Assembly: GCA_032433765.1 (NCBI GenBank)
Contig: JAVIAB010000049.1
Location: 17,627,296 to 17,691,295, forward strand
DNA from: Megaustenia siamemsis
Lineage: Eukaryota; Mollusca; Gastropoda; Stylommatophora; Ariophantidae
DNA length: 64,000 nt
Reading direction: 5' to 3'
In this document: positions 58,101 to 60,884 of the stretch, in pieces
Numbering within the stretch: position 1 is the stretch's first letter
Layout of the letters: every line of letters begins with the position of its first letter
Notes under the pieces: model-generated
Seen by the model: only the letters and a program-made list of their open reading frames with translations
Database searches by the model: none
What the model was told of the DNA's origin: nothing
Translations under genes and position numbers: made by a program

Positions 58101-60551
58101 TCATCGAGTGCAATCTCCGCAATGAAGGTTGGCTACCATGGAGCGCCATTCTGCTCTGTCTCTTGCTTTGATGGTGCAGGTTGTCATAGGCTGTCTATAT
58201 TTGTTCTATAAATTTTGTTATATAAATTCACAAAATCGACTATCCAGGACGCCCCATCGTGTCTGCGTGTGCTTGCCCGACTGAACACATATCTGACTAT
58301 CTAGACAGTGTCTTCCAGCCCATGGTTGCCAGTCTTCCTTCATATGTCAGGGACACAAACCATGCACGTTAATATCTTCTCTTCTATCTCTCTCTCCCAT
58401 GGTCGCTCATACCGACTTTTTACCCTTGATGTTTGCTCCCTCTACACCTCTATTCCTCACTCCGACGGCCTCTTAGCTCTATGTTTCTTTCTTGACCAGA
58501 GACAACACCCCTCTGTGGATACTGCCACTCTTCTCCGCCTTACTGAGCTTGTACTCAACCTCAATACCTTTGAGTTCGATGGTAACTTCTATGACCAGGT
58601 TAGTGGAGTAGCCATGGACACCAATCCATCACGCCAAGTACCTCCATCACGCCAAGTGGCGGCGTATAGGGAATATGGTGTTAGTGACCATAAATTTTAC
58701 AGACCTTTGGCACATGATTTTTGGGGTAATGTGGTCAGTATTACGCCCGTGCGGCTTTACTTTCCCAGAAAAAAATCCGGTACCCATTTAAGGCTGGGTC
58801 AACCCGGAAGCCATCGGTTGGGATCGAACCCTACCCCTTGTCCTTTGTAGTCCAGTTCACTAACCACTGAGCTATCGTGGCTCCACATTTCTTGTATAGT
58901 CGAGCAAAACATATTATGTGACTCAAAATGCCATGTTGAAGTCAAATGTGCTGGGTGAAATATCATAAACAATCAACTGTAAACCACACACAATGCATCT
59001 GTGCCTGCTTAATTTCCTTTTAATGGAGTATGAAGAAGAGGACTAGTCATAGAGTGAACACCAGAAAGAACAAAAGAAAAAAATAGACATATCAAATGCT
59101 TACTATGAGGGTGCACTGATCACGATCAGTCCCATTACCTTGACAGTAATCAGAACACTCTTGGTGATGTCTTCACAGTTTTCCTCAAACCTTCACAATT
59201 ACAAGCTGCTCTCTGAAATTATGGAAGTTAATCCTGTCCATTTTCTGTTGTTGTCCTCCCTTAATTTTTCTGTCGCAGTGTCTTATTTTACCTGATACTG
59301 TGCCCTGCAAAATAGTCTTAGCAAGGAATGTAGATCTTGTAACATGTCAGTAAAACTGTAAGTTTTGTCCCTTTACTGTTGTTGTTGACGGATTGCCACG
59401 AGTTGATGCGGGCAGCTTGCAGTTTGGGTATCCCCTAAATTTTGTTTTTTTTTTTTTTTTTTTTTTTAAAGGGGGGGGGGGGGTAAAGACAAAAAATTGC
59501 ATCAAGATGCAAAAAATGTGAAGCTGCTAATCTGTGCCTTTCTGCCACCTGTAGGACATTCTTCATGTCTTGTCTTTGTCAACAATGCTGACAACATATG
59601 GGACAATGTCACAGTGCTTCCAATTTGTGTTACTATTTTGAGGTTATTTTAAATTCATCTATCTGTCTATCAAGCTTCTGAGCCGCAGTCGACCCATAGG
59701 ACGTAGACTCAAATACTCTTTTCCTGTTTCAAAATTTTCTTTCTAGCGATCTCATTCCATTCTCCACAACAGCTATGCCAGCAAGTCTGTGTGCTGATTC
59801 ATTTCCTCTTACATCAAGTTGCTCTGGCACACACACAAAAAATAATCTGATTTTTGTTAGCCTTCGTTTCCATACAGAAGCTTTTTATCAATGCAACAGA
59901 AGGGATTTCAGAGACAAAATTTTTTATGGTTTTAAAAATCAATCTATCTATCTATTGACTTTTTGAGCCGTAGCCGGCCCATAAGGCATAGACCCAGATA
60001 CTCATTCTCTTATCTAAATTTGTATTCTAGCAGTTTTCAATCCTTGTAAAGATCTTTTATCAAATTTCACCATTTGTCTCTGTTCTGTGCAAACATCTTG
60101 ATCTCATTGAGGGAGCTGATTCCTGCTGCCTTTGCCTCCCTGATTAATGTTCTTCTCAGTGTTTTTTTTTTGGTTGGCCTCGTTTCCTCCTATCTGTTGT
60201 TTCACACTTGAGGGCTGGCTTTGCTATTCGGTTATTACCCCTTCTCATCACATGTCCAACATACGAATTTTCAATTCATGCCCACATGTTGTTTTTTTTT
60301 TTTTTTTTTTGCTACTTTATTTAAAAAATATTTGACATTTCAGACTCTGGTGGTGTGTTCTTTGTTCCATCCTTCACTGGCTTGCAAGTCCCTTTCAATG
60401 ATGACAAAGCTGCCACAGCAATATTTGGCATGACACCTACAACAACAAGAGCTCATATTGTAAGAGCTATGCTTGAGTCTGTAGCATTCAGGTTCAAATC
60501 TTCGTATGAGAAAGCTGTCGCTGAGACAAAGATTCCATTGTCTCACATCAG
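14565..60551 (+). CDS. GK5: Putative glycerol kinase 5 gene, 11 exons, 3' end outside window
   Basis: This is an FGGY-family carbohydrate kinase. Such enzymes phosphorylate small sugars or polyols with ATP; GK5 is named a putative glycerol kinase and its exact substrate is less settled. Exons: 14565-15374, 20689-20782, 23830-23905, 30084-30309, 38857-38994, 42642-42715, 46381-46441, 51546-51672, 54733-54837, 56461-56511 and 60344-60551. Together they give 1970 nt (656 codons plus 2 nt). Every junction has AG/GT borders, and the phases (0,1,2,0,0,2,0,1,1,1,2) join without a stop. From about residue 238 the product follows vertebrate GK5 through to the helix before its last roughly 100 residues. 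The ADQQ catalytic-base motif is intact. The start codon is set by an in-frame TAA at 14544-14546. Two nucleotide-binding motifs carry unusual residues (see findings). The introns are swollen by repeats. Confidence 0.9.
14973..15240 (+). repeat. 63-bp coding minisatellite inside GK5
   Basis: Four to five near-identical copies of a 63-bp unit encode 21 residues each. The unit length is a multiple of three, so copy-number change keeps the GK5 frame. Third-position and amino-acid variants (Ala/Thr, Ile/Val) distinguish the copies. Confidence 0.95.
15375..16165. other. GK5 intron 1, start: no recognised element
   Basis: Mostly unique-looking intronic sequence. At 15535-15570 there is a distant match to the foldback core (TGTTGAAGACAC...GTTGAAATGTTGG). 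I see no exon. Confidence 0.4.
16240..16838 (-). mobile_element. SINE-E inserted in SINE-A, itself interrupted
   Basis: It is bounded by AATATGGTATT at 16229-16239 and 16839-16849. The 3' tail (TATC repeats on plus) and body are at 16240-16476. The 5' end, with GAGGCCCCGGTAACAC, is at 16798-16838. Confidence 0.92.
16477..16787 (-). mobile_element. LINE-B 3' end inserted in SINE-E
   Basis: It is bounded by TGTCACTATT at 16467-16476 and 16788-16797. The tail repeats, 3' UTR and the last roughly 67 codons of the ORF ([16 protein letters not shown]) are present. It is a 311-bp 5'-truncated insertion. Confidence 0.93.
17064..17274. other. GK5 intron 1, unassigned stretch
   Basis: About 210 bp of unique-looking sequence with no element recognised. 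Confidence 0.3.
17275..18265 (-). mobile_element. LINE-C copy including reverse-transcriptase palm
   Basis: The minus strand encodes [17 protein letters not shown] (RT motif B, 18140-18200), [18 protein letters not shown] (catalytic ADD motif C, 18015-18075), then the thumb region and the LRIPWTAKK...REWLGR C-terminus. There are several frameshifts. 18265-18565 is unassigned, and could be a more diverged part of the same insertion. Confidence 0.9.
18565..19800. repeat. 45-bp minisatellite array, split by a LINE
   Basis: The unit contains CCAGTCCATGTGCGGAGATA and TTTACATGAAATTTTTTATG. About 19 copies lie at 18565-19424 and about two more at 19703-19800. The left copies read CCATGTGCGG and the right ones CCATATGCGG, so variants are spatially clustered. 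The unit length is divisible by three, so long open frames on both strands are artefacts. Confidence 0.97.
19425..19702 (-). mobile_element. LINE-J 3' end inserted in the 45-bp array
   Basis: ATATGCGGAGAT is duplicated at 19413-19424 and 19703-19714. The insertion starts with CTT repeats (minus-strand AAG tail). The minus strand reads [20 protein letters not shown] and [16 protein letters not shown], a typical LINE ORF C-terminus. Confidence 0.88.
19826..20597. repeat. GAT/GGT-rich imperfect tandem repeat
   Basis: It is built from GATGATGATGGTGGTAATGTT-like 21-bp and shorter units, with a longer segment duplicated (20100-20220 resembles 20300-20420). It ends about 90 bp before the next GK5 exon. 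The open frames it generates are low-complexity artefacts. Confidence 0.95.
20689..20782 (+). CDS. GK5: GK5 exon 2
   Basis: It lies between AATTACAG and GCAG|GTAAAT, 94 nt, residues 271-302. The peptide [17 protein letters not shown] matches the P-x-x-G-W-x-E-I-D-P signature that follows the first strand-turn of GK5 and other FGGY kinases. Confidence 0.93.
20808..21452. repeat. 18-bp minisatellite just after GK5 exon 2
   Basis: The unit is GTTATAGTTATAGTTACT with 6-bp slippage variants (GTTATA, GTTACT). It starts about 25 bp after the exon 2 donor. At its right end it runs directly into repeat R1. Confidence 0.96.
21452..21835 (+). repeat. Dispersed repeat R1
   Basis: It has the same landmarks as 7358-7745 (TGGAATCATCCGAA, TGTGCACAGAGCACT) in the same order. 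A 77-codon open frame ([20 protein letters not shown]) is the best-preserved piece of coding in the family. 21835-22045 is unassigned. Confidence 0.8.
22045..22355. repeat. 43-bp tandem repeat (about 7 copies)
   Basis: The unit contains CAATCAACTAAGAAAGAAAA and ATCAGTTATTAGGC. Copies differ at the GGCCAC/GGCTTC junction. Confidence 0.92.
22374..22810. repeat. 24-bp tandem repeat (about 18 copies)
   Basis: The unit is close to ATAGTGAAATAGAAGACACA followed by ATAC. Three overlapping minus-strand frames stay open because 24 is divisible by three. They are artefacts. 22810-22960 has degenerate AT-rich sequence. Confidence 0.95.
22960..23335 (-). mobile_element. Diverged LINE-B-like C-terminal fragment
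   Basis: The minus strand reads [20 protein letters not shown], close to the [15 protein letters not shown] of LINE-B, and upstream the thumb region with [17 protein letters not shown] text. It is older than the other copies. Confidence 0.65.
23345..23745. repeat. 26-bp tandem repeat ending 85 bp before GK5 exon 3
   Basis: The unit is AACTCACTAAGTGCAGCTTA plus CACCAC. About 15 copies occur. Confidence 0.95.
23830..23905 (+). CDS. GK5: GK5 exon 3
   Basis: It lies between ATATTTCAG and GACAG|GTACTT, 76 nt, residues 302-327. It encodes [20 protein letters not shown] followed by FITWD, the segment corresponding to the AAG-x-x-x-x-Q-I...GIST-x-R-A-T-F-x-x-W region of GK5 near the substrate site. 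Confidence 0.95.
23906..24234. other. GK5 intron 3, start: no recognised element
   Basis: AT-rich sequence with no repeat match and no exon. Confidence 0.35.
24235..24580 (+). mobile_element. LINE-C 3' end
   Basis: It encodes [20 protein letters not shown] and the [21 protein letters not shown]-terminus, frameshifted, ending at the CATGGTATTTGA stop region. No TGA repeat tail remains. 24580-24745 is unassigned. Confidence 0.82.
25218..26744 (+). pseudogene. Intronless EGF-like/galactose-binding-domain protein fragment
   Basis: The open frame runs from 25218; the likelier start is ATG 25296. It encodes laminin-type EGF cysteines ([19 protein letters not shown], then C-x-x-x-x-x-FGPQCQY), then about 240 residues resembling a fucolectin/F5-8-like galactose-binding domain ending in [11 protein letters not shown]. 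After that the EGF cysteines continue in the next frame (26258-26600: [19 protein letters not shown]) before returning to the first ([17 protein letters not shown]). Two frame changes about 300 nt apart thus break the coding. No transmembrane segment follows before the minisatellite begins, so the 3' part of a MEGF/scavenger-receptor-like gene is missing. No signal peptide is obvious. Absence of introns across about 1.4 kb suggests an mRNA origin. Confidence 0.65.
26745..27465 (+). repeat. 38-bp minisatellite within the composite retroposon
   Basis: The unit contains TATGTTAGTCATATCTCATA and TCTTTGTGTGTGCATG. About 19 diverged copies of 34-38 bp occur. A more homogeneous array of the same unit is at 49938-51005, also immediately before domain M. 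Confidence 0.93.
27466..27817 (+). mobile_element. Domain M with GA-repeat tail (copy 1)
   Basis: It begins near CTCTAGTGACTCGGGCAGAT and ends TGAGTCCTGAACGCAGAGAG and GA repeats. It is nearly identical over about 330 bp to 51006-51392. An open frame across it ([12 protein letters not shown]...) is shared by both copies but has no recognised similarity. Confidence 0.9.
28441..28680. repeat. TTTAC pentanucleotide repeat and flank
   Basis: 28556-28640 is about 16 copies of TTTAC. The flanks are AT-rich with no other feature. Confidence 0.95.
28681..29260 (-). repeat. Dispersed repeat R2 and neighbouring sequence
   Basis: 28978-29130 on the minus strand (GTTGTTGTTGATGGATTGCC, TCTTGACATTCCTGGCTCTT) recurs in part at 59385-59425 and 2785-2850. 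A 90-codon minus-strand open frame (28978-29250) spans it. I do not recognise a protein. 28681-28977 has no recognised element. Confidence 0.5.
29261..29579. other. Unassigned intron stretch with a short tandem repeat
   Basis: 29485-29585 holds three to four imperfect copies of a unit with CCTCTAGAATACTAGCACCC. The rest is unremarkable. Confidence 0.5.
29580..29765 (-). mobile_element. LINE-B fragment (RT catalytic region)
   Basis: The minus strand encodes [20 protein letters not shown] and [20 protein letters not shown], nearly identical to 28260-28400. Both ends are truncated. Confidence 0.85.
29780..30055. repeat. 45-bp tandem repeat ending about 28 bp before GK5 exon 4
   Basis: The unit contains TGTAATGACATCATTTCACA and GTAAACTATTAACTACATAT. 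About five copies occur, the left ones diverged. Confidence 0.93.
30084..30309 (+). CDS. GK5: GK5 exon 4
   Basis: It lies between GTCTCTTCAG and GCA|GTAAGT, 226 nt, residues 327-402. It encodes [20 protein letters not shown], containing the FGGY I-x-W-x-D-x-R motif whose Asp/Arg contact the polyol in bacterial glycerol kinase, and later [17 protein letters not shown], the K-L-x-W-x-L-x-N-x-P element. Confidence 0.95.
30427..31075. mobile_element. Foldback element with its interior expanded to a 15-bp array
   Basis: The left arm 30427-30520 and right arm 30981-31075 are inverted copies (both contain the GGTATGGTAAC.GCTTTACGT and GGCCAAGTAG.CCTTCAGCTGG segments in arm orientation). They match the arms at 9199-9581. 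30320-30426 before it holds the associated GCATCAAGATG segment. Confidence 0.82.
30515..30980. repeat. 15-bp minisatellite between foldback arms
   Basis: The unit is ATAGATGCTGGAACA with ATAGATGTCGGAACA variants. About 30 copies occur, interrupted regularly by TTTGAATAGTTGAATAGC, which marks a higher-order unit. Confidence 0.96.
31080..31260 (+). mobile_element. SINE-A, 3' part
   Basis: It begins at CTTCCGGGTTCACCTAGCC, lacks the tRNA head, and runs to GGCGTGACAGGGCTCTTTACTT. Confidence 0.88.
31265..31625 (-). mobile_element. LINE-C 3' end
   Basis: CATCATCATCATCATC at 31262-31278 is the minus-strand TGA tail. The C-terminal ORF (REWLGR region, then LRIPWTAKK near 31580) follows. Confidence 0.88.
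31626..32445. other. Intron stretch with an unrecognised open segment
   Basis: 31699-31926 has a plus-strand open frame ([20 protein letters not shown]). In the +1 frame at 31851-31960 there is protein-like text ([20 protein letters not shown]). No GK5 segment is missing here, so it is not a GK5 exon. It may be a pseudogene remnant. 31960-32440 is AT-rich and unassigned. Confidence 0.3.
32450..33355. repeat. 31-bp minisatellite (about 29 copies)
   Basis: The unit contains TATCACAATATTAGAATTAT and GAAGAAGCTTA. A variant block with CATTAGACTTACTTCAATTA recurs four times, indicating higher-order duplication. Its right end runs straight into LINE-G coding. Confidence 0.95.
33343..34505 (+). mobile_element. 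LINE-G 3' part, interrupted by SINE-E
   Basis: It encodes [16 protein letters not shown] (the RT ADD motif changed to ADN), [20 protein letters not shown], a thumb region, then [20 protein letters not shown]. The ORF resumes after the SINE with [18 protein letters not shown] text and ends in AAG repeats near 34500. Stops and frameshifts make it inactive. Confidence 0.85.
34032..34352 (+). mobile_element. SINE-E inserted in LINE-G
   Basis: AGACTCAAG is duplicated at 34023-34031 and 34353-34361. The 321-bp insert includes about 50 bp 5' of the CTCCCATGTGTTACCGGGGC start seen in the other copy. It ends in GGCTCGAAAGGACAATAGAT plus ATAG repeats. Confidence 0.93.
34574..35137 (+). mobile_element. 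LINE-B, 5'-truncated, 564 bp
   Basis: An 18-bp target-site duplication AAGATATGAAAGCCAAAA lies at 34556-34573 and 35138-35155. It encodes the thumb and C-terminus ([20 protein letters not shown], then [14 protein letters not shown]) and ends in ATAG repeats. 35156-35450 is unassigned. Confidence 0.95.
35455..36695. repeat. 77-bp tandem repeat (about 16 copies)
   Basis: The unit contains GTGAACAGAGATCAAGAGGG and GACAAATAAAGTCAGTGTA. The period is exactly 77 bp. Variants (GTCACGACA versus GTCAGGACA, CTTGCTG versus CTTGCAG) segregate left to right. Confidence 0.97.
36696..37030. other. Unassigned intron stretch
   Basis: AT-rich sequence with no element or exon recognised. Confidence 0.35.
37030..37520 (-). 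mobile_element. LINE-C/H-type fragment with a truncated M insertion
   Basis: The minus-strand landmarks of LINE-C/H (37040-37300: the GTTGTCACAACATTTTTGGC segment) are recognisable but diverged. It is interrupted at 37303-37411 by domain M. Confidence 0.6.
37303..37411 (+). mobile_element. Retroposon M, 109-bp 5'-truncated copy
   Basis: ATTTCTTGT is duplicated at 37294-37302 and 37412-37420. The insert is CTGTGGGGGCGATCAACACA through CTGATTGAGTCCTGATCGCA plus GA repeats. This shows independently that M is a mobile unit with a GA tail. Confidence 0.92.
37572..38825. repeat. 16-bp minisatellite ending 30 bp before GK5 exon 5
   Basis: The unit is CTCTCTGCAACACCTT, with ACCACCT, GACACC and CAGAAAAC variants. 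About 75 copies occur. It is pyrimidine-rich on the plus strand, so it effectively extends the polypyrimidine tract of the exon 5 acceptor. Confidence 0.96.
38857..38994 (+). CDS. GK5: GK5 exon 5
   Basis: It lies between ACTTGTCAG and CCAG|GTATTA, 138 nt, residues 403-448. It encodes [20 protein letters not shown] and [15 protein letters not shown], the F-G-x-I-D-T-W-L and D-x-S-N-A-S-x-T-x-L-x-D signatures of FGGY kinases. The usual Asp of I-D-T-W is Glu here. Confidence 0.96.
39105..39315 (+). mobile_element. SINE-A, diverged
   Basis: A head remnant (GGACTACAAAGGACAAGAGG, GGGTCAATCC B-box-like) is followed by the body to CACTTGGCG, where LINE-C abuts. Confidence 0.85.
39316..39960 (-). mobile_element. 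LINE-C C-terminal and thumb region
   Basis: On the minus strand it matches LINE-C from the REWLGR region through [13 protein letters not shown] and upstream to the KTEVM region. It has frameshifts and homopolymer insertions. Confidence 0.87.
40045..40370 (-). mobile_element. LINE-H (LINE-C-related) 3' end
   Basis: The minus strand reads [20 protein letters not shown] and [17 protein letters not shown], parallel to LINE-C but with different residues throughout. The 3' end is at the left (ATCATCATG). 40370-40590 holds GAGAAAGTG-like degenerate repeat words. Confidence 0.8.
40600..40945 (+). mobile_element. SINE-A with internal tandem amplification
   Basis: The head (GTGAACTGGACTACAAAGGA), body and 3' end (GGCGTGACGG..., T-rich end) are all present. 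Bases 40755-40868 are four extra copies of a 26-28-bp piece of the body (ACATTACCCCAAAAATCATG plus T run). Confidence 0.92.
40985..42010. repeat. 45-bp minisatellite (about 22 copies)
   Basis: The unit contains GTGAATATTTTGTTACAGAT and GTGAGAAAGTGTGGTACAGA. The outer copies read GAAGGGAGAAAGTGGAGTAC. It is frame-neutral, so a 318-codon plus-strand frame stays open. I reject it as a gene. Confidence 0.97.
42060..42605. repeat. 24-bp minisatellite ending about 36 bp before GK5 exon 6
   Basis: The regular part from 42330 has unit AAGTGTTTTGTCAATGACCA plus GAGA. The left part is degenerate, with AGAAAGTGTT words. Confidence 0.95.
42642..42715 (+). CDS. GK5: GK5 exon 6
   Basis: It lies between TTATCCTCAG and ACCAG|GTAAAT, 74 nt, residues 449-473. 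It encodes [20 protein letters not shown] plus KDT, the linker to the second FGGY domain (I-P-x-S-x-L-P-x-V-x-D). Confidence 0.94.
42893..43158 (+). mobile_element. SINE-E
   Basis: AAAGACAGTAAA is duplicated at 42881-42892 and 43159-43170. The 266-bp insert begins CTCCCGTGTGTTACTGGGGC and ends GGCTCGAAAGGACGATAGAT. Confidence 0.95.
43215..43455 (-). mobile_element. LINE-D 3' end
   Basis: ATCATCATCATC (43220) is the minus-strand TGA tail. The ORF C-terminus follows, as at 13545 and 47660. Confidence 0.85.
43470..45058 (+). mobile_element. LINE-C, best-preserved RT copy, interrupted by a dimeric SINE
   Basis: It encodes [40 protein letters not shown] (motif A Asp), [17 protein letters not shown] (motif B), [19 protein letters not shown] (motif C ADD), the thumb, and after the SINE the C-terminus [19 protein letters not shown] to [12 protein letters not shown]. 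The TGA tail is at 45042-45052. The RT core is open for over 200 codons. The endonuclease domain is absent, and a frameshift also occurs at the SINE. I do not assign the clade with confidence. Confidence 0.93.
44216..44579 (+). mobile_element. Composite SINE with two tRNA-like heads
   Basis: AATCCATTTTTG is duplicated at 44204-44215 and 44580-44591, flanking the whole 364-bp unit. The first head, 44217-44293, has a 7-bp acceptor-like stem GGTGTCC/GGACACC, an A-box-like TTAGCGCAATCGATAGG and a B-box-like GGTTCGTAATCC. After a 30-bp linker a normal SINE-A (44325-44579) follows with its own head and T-rich 3' end. Confidence 0.9.
45048..46222. repeat. 46-bp minisatellite (about 25 copies)
   Basis: The unit contains GATTTGTTATTTTTACTTTA and ATAATTTGACTATTTCATGT. 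Left copies carry ACAATTTGGC, right copies ATAATTTGAC. It ends about 160 bp before GK5 exon 7. Confidence 0.97.
46381..46441 (+). CDS. GK5: GK5 exon 7
   Basis: It lies between TCATTTACAG and GCTGTT|GTAAGT, 61 nt, residues 473-493. It encodes [20 protein letters not shown], corresponding to the F-G-x-V-x-x-x-x-F-G-x-P-I-x-x-x stretch just before the ADQQ motif. Confidence 0.94.
46495..46785. repeat. 18-bp minisatellite starting about 55 bp after GK5 exon 7
   Basis: The unit is CATAACACATGACATGAC. About 15 copies occur. 46785-47095 is degenerate AT-rich intron with AATGATACT words. Confidence 0.94.
47095..47462 (+). mobile_element. LINE-C 3' end with internal deletion
   Basis: It encodes [20 protein letters not shown] and jumps from VTTGNN to [16 protein letters not shown], missing about 30 codons. 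The TGA tail is at 47450-47464. 47465-47655 is unassigned. Confidence 0.86.
47660..47936 (-). mobile_element. LINE-D 3' end
   Basis: The minus strand encodes [20 protein letters not shown] and [20 protein letters not shown]. The tail (ATCATCAT) is at the left. Confidence 0.87.
47937..48711 (+). pseudogene. Mariner/Tc1-like transposase relic
   Basis: DDE-superfamily cut-and-paste transposase text is spread over frames. 48030-48100 reads [14 protein letters not shown] (first catalytic Asp). 48170-48210 reads [20 protein letters not shown]. 48310-48400 reads [20 protein letters not shown] (second Asp). 48405-48470 reads [20 protein letters not shown] (third acidic position, S-P-D-x-x-P). Frameshifts and a stop after T near 48093 inactivate it. 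Terminal inverted repeats were not found. It sits between two LINE-D copies. Confidence 0.9.
48712..49206 (-). mobile_element. LINE-D thumb and C-terminal region
   Basis: The minus strand encodes [40 protein letters not shown] and [22 protein letters not shown]10 homopolymer at 48850 disrupts the frame. Confidence 0.9.
49207..49780 (+). mobile_element. Old LINE fragment and unassigned sequence
   Basis: 49495-49650 reads [22 protein letters not shown] text and ends in a CCCTATGTGCCGTCTTTTGT segment resembling the SINE-E/LINE-B tail (49655-49690). 49207-49440 is AT-rich, with a small ATATAACAAA repeat. Confidence 0.5.
49781..49937 (-). mobile_element. LINE-G 3' end
   Basis: It starts with CTTCTTCTTC (minus-strand AAG tail). 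The rest matches minus-strand LINE-G 34365-34480 (CAGCTCTGCTGCTATGTTTTC). The M-family VNTR begins immediately after. Confidence 0.8.
49938..51392 (+). mobile_element. M-family copy 2: 38-bp VNTR + domain M + GA tail
   Basis: The VNTR (49938-51005, about 28 copies, unit with GTGTGTGCATGGCTATGTTA) leads straight into domain M (51006-51345) and a GA repeat (51346-51392). The order and spacing are the same as at 26745-27817, but the EGF-gene part is absent, as expected of a 5'-truncated copy. LINE-G sequence lies on both sides. I could not define the TSD. Confidence 0.85.
51393..51530 (-). mobile_element. LINE-G fragment
   Basis: The minus strand encodes [20 protein letters not shown] followed by QIKW, as in the 33.9-kb copy. 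Confidence 0.85.
51546..51672 (+). CDS. GK5: GK5 exon 8, catalytic-base exon
   Basis: It lies between TTCTTGTAG and ATCAG|GTGTGA, 127 nt, residues 494-536. It encodes [14 protein letters not shown]. The Asp of D-Q-Q is the FGGY catalytic base by homology with E. coli GlpK. Then [16 protein letters not shown] follows, the phosphate-2 loop normally G-T-G-T-F-L, with the first Gly replaced by Asp (codon GAT at 51609-51611 region). Confidence 0.96.
51675..52640. repeat. 21-22-bp degenerate minisatellite after GK5 exon 8
   Basis: The unit is close to GTGTCTTTTCTGTGTAGTAT plus GT. It starts at the exon donor, is split by SINE-A (51998-52259), and continues to about 52640. Confidence 0.9.
51998..52259 (+). 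mobile_element. SINE-A inserted in the minisatellite
   Basis: TAGGCCTATGTGT is duplicated at 51985-51997 and 52260-52272. The head GGAGCCGCGATAGCTCAGTG starts at 52004. The element ends in CTCTTTACTTTTTTTTT. Confidence 0.95.
52641..53107. other. Intron stretch, no recognised element
   Basis: A C-rich short tract lies at 52872-52888. The rest is AT-rich and unassigned. Confidence 0.35.
53108..53270 (-). repeat. Dispersed repeat R1 (short copy)
   Basis: The minus-strand order of R1 landmarks (CTTTTGATGTGTGCTGTGTT, TCGGATGATTCCACTGGCAT) is present. 53271-53892 is unassigned. Confidence 0.75.
53893..54235 (-). repeat. Dispersed repeat R1
   Basis: The minus strand carries the full landmark order (GAGCTACTGAGTTTAGTGCT to TCAGATGATTTCACTGG). 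54236-54732 is mostly unassigned, with the GCTTTACTGCAGCTTCGCAT segment at 54422-54442 that accompanies foldback copies. Confidence 0.8.
54733..54837 (+). CDS. GK5: GK5 exon 9
   Basis: It lies between TTCATCTTAG and CCTAG|GTCAGT, 105 nt, residues 536-571. It encodes [20 protein letters not shown] and [13 protein letters not shown], matching the G-x-Y-P-x-x-G-W-K...L-A-E-x-x segment. Where vertebrate GK5 has a small-residue D-x-G-x-A-I turn, this protein reads DAWIIV. Confidence 0.92.
54908..55100. repeat. TCCG and TCTG tetranucleotide repeat
   Basis: 54956-55062 is CCGT repeated about 26 times, flanked by CTGT repeats on both sides. This is consistent with CpG decay of CCGT to CTGT. It begins about 70 bp after exon 9. 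Confidence 0.97.
55190..55660 (-). mobile_element. Old LINE-B-like C-terminal fragment
   Basis: 55360-55500 on the minus strand has the GKRKR...ET and GLVMRRE-type segments, heavily diverged. The remainder is unassigned. Confidence 0.45.
55660..55865 (-). mobile_element. Possible tRNA-derived SINE of another family
   Basis: The minus strand starts GTGCGCGTGGCTGTGTGGCT, resembling a serine-tRNA-type A box, and has GGTGTTTGAAGCC at the B-box distance. The region is distinctly GC-richer than its surroundings. There is only one copy in the window, so the call is weak. Confidence 0.4.
55930..56135 (+). repeat. Dispersed repeat R1 (5' half)
   Basis: GGTATCACTGCAAATGAATT through CATGCCAAAAGACATAAGG matches the first half of R1. 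Confidence 0.8.
56135..56410. repeat. 39-bp tandem repeat ending 50 bp before GK5 exon 10
   Basis: The unit contains TCTCTTTAATGACATTAATG and AATTAATTATATTTG. About six copies occur. Confidence 0.92.
56461..56511 (+). CDS. GK5: GK5 exon 10
   Basis: It lies between CAATCCAG and CCAG|GTAATT, only 51 nt, residues 571-588. It encodes [16 protein letters not shown], aligning with the L-F-x-D-x-x-E-x-x-x-x-A-x-S segment of GK5. Confidence 0.88.
56512..56894 (-). mobile_element. Foldback-arm relic and unassigned intron
   Basis: 56600-56700 matches the foldback arm, with the minus-strand core CTGAAGAAGGTC...GCCGAAACG at 56650-56680. The rest is A-rich and unassigned. Confidence 0.55.
56895..57350 (+). 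mobile_element. LINE-B 3' end
   Basis: It encodes [19 protein letters not shown], then [20 protein letters not shown] and [19 protein letters not shown], with a 3-bp deletion. It ends in ATAG repeats at 57337-57349. Confidence 0.9.
57480..57955 (+). mobile_element. LINE-I 3' end (with LINE-C scrap at 57480-57560)
   Basis: It encodes [20 protein letters not shown] and [20 protein letters not shown], ending ...LCSTGS and AGAAGAAGAAG. This is a different LINE family from B, C and D. A second copy on the minus strand is at 60580-60790. Confidence 0.87.
57956..58244. mobile_element. LINE-C and LINE-D scraps
   Basis: 57956-58060 loosely follows LINE-C. 58090-58190 on the minus strand matches LINE-D (GGTTGGCTACCATGGAGCGC on plus). 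Confidence 0.5.
58245..58622 (+). mobile_element. Penelope-like element reverse-transcriptase fragment
   Basis: The translation [20 protein letters not shown] (58250 region) and, in another frame, [20 protein letters not shown] and [10 protein letters not shown] match the Penelope-like RT core: the catalytic D-V-x-S-L-Y-T-x-I-P-H and the G-V-A-M-G site. One frameshift separates the two. SINE-A truncates it at its right side. Confidence 0.88.
58623..58884 (-). mobile_element. SINE-A, full length
   Basis: The 3' end on plus shows a partial duplication (CCATCACGCCAAGT twice, 58624-58660). The body and head follow, ending GAGCTATCGTGGCTCC. It is inserted in the Penelope-like fragment. Confidence 0.92.
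58885..59655. other. Intron stretch, mostly unassigned
   Basis: 59385-59425 matches repeat R2. 59450-59480 is a T-run followed by a G-run. 59485-59515 has the GCATCAAGATGC segment linked to foldback copies. No exon is seen. Confidence 0.4.
59656..60265 (-). mobile_element. Diverged LINE-B-like copies
   Basis: Two minus-strand tails appear (AGCCGCAGTCGACCCATAGG at 59680 and GAGCCGTAGCCGGCCCATAA at 59965). The second is followed by the ORF C-terminus at 60060-60260. Confidence 0.7.
60344..60551 (+). CDS. GK5: GK5 exon 11
   Basis: It lies between GACATTTCAG and ATCAG|GTGAGT, 208 nt, residues 588-657. It encodes [20 protein letters not shown], the F-V-P-x-F-x-G-L-x-x-P-x-x-D signature, and [20 protein letters not shown], the R-A-x-L-E-S-I-A-F-R helix. 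The following GGV-C-x-N segment and C-terminus lie beyond 64000 or in an exon I could not find. Confidence 0.97.
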
Positions 60552-60579
60552 GTGAGTTGTAGTTTGATTATTCTTCTTC

Positions 60580-60790
60580 TACCTTTCAGCTCCCTGTGGA
60601 GCATAGGTCTTCAACAAACACTTTCCAAGCTGTTCTGTTTCTTGCCATTCTTTTAAGATCATTCCATATCTTCCCCATCATTTCATCTCTGCTTCCATCT
60701 GTCTTCTCCAAAATATTTTGGTCTTCATCTTTGTCTTTTTCTTTAGGGATTCCAAAAAAGGGCCTGTTGTTTAATACTCTTGTTTGACTA
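60580..60790 (-). mobile_element. LINE-I 3' end
   Basis: The minus strand matches LINE-I from LCSTGS back to the KQALF-N-PQG region, diverged. 60790-60885 is unassigned. Confidence 0.8.
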
Positions 60791-60884
60791 TTAGATTATT
60801 AGTTTTATTATTAATCGTCAAAGAATAGATCAATCAATAATGCTAGAAATTATTAGGTGAAATGAAGTTTAATTGTTAGTTATC